DNA from: Burkholderiaceae bacterium | GTDB taxonomy: Bacteria; Pseudomonadota; Gammaproteobacteria; Burkholderiales; Burkholderiaceae_C | Length of the DNA stretch: 7,366 nucleotides | Direction: 5' to 3' | Assembly (NCBI GenBank): GCA_023262365.1 | Contig: JALRBF010000066.1 | Coordinates: forward strand, 1-7,366 | Shown here: one piece after another, positions 6,670 through 7,366 of the stretch | Layout of the letters: each line of letters begins with the position of its first letter | How positions within the stretch are numbered: the first letter of the stretch is position 1 | Position numbers and translations under genes: made by a program | The notes under the pieces: generated by a model | What the model saw: only the letters and a program-made list of their open reading frames with translations | Told to the model about the DNA's origin: nothing | Databases searched by the model: none

Positions 6670-7124
6670 GCGGGGCTCGGGACAAAAGTGGGCGGGGTGT
6701 CGTCGGTGCGGCTTTGTTGCAGGGTCCACATGCGCGCGTAGGCGCCTTGCTGGGCCAGCAGCTCGTGATGGCGTCCGCGCTCGATTACCGCGCCGTCGGC
6801 CAACACCAAAATCAAATCGGCGTCGACCACGGTGGACAAACGGTGCGCAATCACCAGGGTGGTTTTGCCTGCAGCCAAGGCCCGCAATTCGGCCTGAATT
6901 GCACGCTCGTTGGCTGAATCTAAGGCCGAGGTGGCCTCGTCAAAAATCAAGATCGGCGGGTTTTTGAGCAACGTGCGCGCAATCGCCACGCGTTGCTTTT
7001 CGCCGCCCGAGAGCTTAAGCCCGCGCTCGCCGACCATGGTTTGGTAGCCCTGCGGCAGCCCCGTAATGAAATCGTGCACATGCGCGCGCTTGGCCGCGTC
7101 CACCAGCGCCTCGTGTGAGGCGGA
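6666..7124 (-). CDS. ABC exporter, C-terminal part of the ATP-binding domain (Atm1/HMT1 type), 5' part missing
   Basis: About 152 residues remain of an ABC exporter with fused membrane and ATPase domains. The visible part holds [23 protein letters not shown] (ABC signature), [18 protein letters not shown] (Walker B and D-loop) and [20 protein letters not shown] (H-loop), then a C-terminal tail ending PSPA. Wording such as [12 protein letters not shown] and [13 protein letters not shown] resembles Atm1/HMT1-type exporters, which move glutathione-linked metal or sulfur compounds, more than MsbA. Both belong to the same superfamily, so the subgroup is uncertain. The transmembrane domain, Walker A and Q-loop are missing. 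Homologous coding ([14 protein letters not shown]) continues to about 7121, then the frame enters AT-rich DNA and meets a TAA at 7131-7133. The loss is abrupt and coincides with the composition change, so the gene is cut by a join rather than decayed. The stop overlaps the pyrC start as ATGA. Confidence 0.85.
   Translation of the reverse strand, partial: SASHEALVDAAKRAHVHDFITGLPQGYQTMVGERGLKLSGGEKQRVAIARTLLKNPPILIFDEATSALDSANERAIQAELRALAAGKTTLVIAHRLSTVVDADLILVLADGAVIERGRHHELLAQQGAYARMWTLQQSRTDDTPPTFVPSPA
7107..7122. repeat. Perfect 6-bp inverted repeat at the composition junction
   Basis: CGCCTC-GTGT-GAGGCG forms a perfect palindrome with a four-base spacer. It is the last GC-rich sequence before the AT-rich tail: the next base (7123) starts GAAATAAATT. 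The right arm (GAGGCG) ends directly at the switch. It may be a chance product of the coding sequence (Ala-Ser-His-Glu-Ala), but short inverted repeats are also known sites of template switching in amplified DNA. Confidence 0.6.
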
Positions 7125-7366
7125 AATAAATTACATATAAATAATGGAGATGGAACAAATCTTATGAGCCGAACAAATTTTATAAATTCACTATATTTTA
7201 AGTTTTATAAAAATATTCGTGATATATTAAGAAGTATTACTATAAAAACAGGAGATGAAAAGATAATTACAATTTTATCTAATAATGATTTACAATTTTT
7301 GAATTCAAATGAATTTATTATGGAAAAGTTCCATTACAAAACATTTTTGTATAATAGCATAATTTT
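7123..7366. other. AT-rich segment of foreign origin or chimeric join
   Basis: From about 7123 the base composition falls to roughly 20% G+C (45 G/C among the last 226 bases, counted by hand), against GC-rich coding DNA everywhere to the left. Codon use in the frame it contains is dominated by A- and T-ending codons, unlike all other genes here. No transposase, terminal repeat, tRNA or attachment site is visible at the boundary. The segment either belongs to a different low-GC genome joined by assembly or amplification, or is the edge of a horizontally acquired island inserted in the ABC exporter gene. Confidence 0.85.
7164..7366 (+). CDS. Unknown protein, N-terminal fragment in AT-rich DNA (runs off the window)
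   Basis: An ATG at 7164 opens a frame with no stop for 67 codons to the window end. The visible protein starts MSRTNFINSLYFKFYKN, continues with IRDILRSITIKTGDEK and is rich in Ile, Asn, Lys, Phe and Tyr, as expected from a very low-GC genome. No signal peptide, membrane segment or recognisable domain is evident, and I do not recognise the family. By rough estimate at 20% G+C (about one stop in ten codons), an open stretch this long has only about a 0.1% chance per frame, so it is probably real coding sequence. A GGAG at 7146-7149 (14-base gap) or GGA at 7152-7154 (9-base gap) could be the ribosome-binding site. A seven-codon frame (7144-7167) ends in ATGA overlap with the start, but it is blocked by a TAA at 7138 and is probably not a gene. 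Confidence 0.55.
   Translation, partial: MSRTNFINSLYFKFYKNIRDILRSITIKTGDEKIITILSNNDLQFLNSNEFIMEKFHYKTFLYNSII

Noticed and set aside
6064..6741. 225-codon plus-strand frame opposite pyrC and the exporter end
   Set aside because: It is the antisense shadow of pyrC, whose metal ligands match the family position by position. It has no ribosome-binding site and no family-like motif.
6666..7124. Lipid A flippase MsbA
   Set aside because: The remaining ATPase domain reads more like Atm1/HMT1-type exporters ([22 protein letters not shown]), and the distinguishing membrane domain is absent, so the symbol msbA is not supported.
7144..7167. Seven-codon upstream frame overlapping the AT-rich gene start as ATGA
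   Set aside because: The same frame has a TAA at 7138-7140, and the composition join is only about 20 bases upstream, so it cannot be the end of a longer gene in this window.

Overview
The first ~7.1 kb is GC-rich, tightly packed chromosomal DNA typical of a betaproteobacterium of the order Burkholderiales, probably Comamonadaceae-like. This rests on the protein sequences, the dapF-DUF484-xerC gene order, the type A RNase P RNA and the strong GC bias. The species cannot be named from sequence alone. The content is mostly housekeeping: site-specific recombination (XerC), lysine and peptidoglycan precursor synthesis (DapF), RNA processing (RNase P RNA), membrane protein quality control (HtpX), pyrimidine synthesis (PyrC) and an ABC exporter.

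Layout from left to right: (1) A minus-strand operon dapF -> DUF484 gene -> xerC at 38-2573, with both junctions coupled by 4-bp start/stop overlaps (ATGA, then GTGA). (2) A divergent plus-strand gene at 2621-4267 encoding a fused Nudix hydrolase and LACTB2-like metallo-beta-lactamase-fold protein. (3) The RNase P RNA gene rnpB on the minus strand (about 4262-4617); its 3' end overlaps the end of the fusion gene. (4) htpX on the minus strand (4640-5512), preceded by a very good heat-shock (sigma-32) promoter and a leader containing a terminator-like hairpin. (5) pyrC on the minus strand (5629-6669), overlapping by ATGA the end of an Atm1-type ABC exporter gene (6666 to about 7124).

The ABC exporter gene is broken at about 7124. 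Beyond it, the last ~240 bases switch abruptly to roughly 20% G+C and hold the start of an unrelated plus-strand reading frame that runs off the window. The switch lies right beside a perfect 6-bp inverted repeat. The simplest explanation is a chimeric assembly or amplification join between two organisms. A real insertion of AT-rich foreign DNA into the exporter gene is the alternative.

I see no CRISPR array, tRNA, insertion sequence or complete unknown multi-gene system. The points most worth a second look are the composition junction, the htpX leader, the compensatory base changes in the catalytic P4 helix of the RNase P RNA, and the overlap of rnpB with the end of the convergent enzyme gene.
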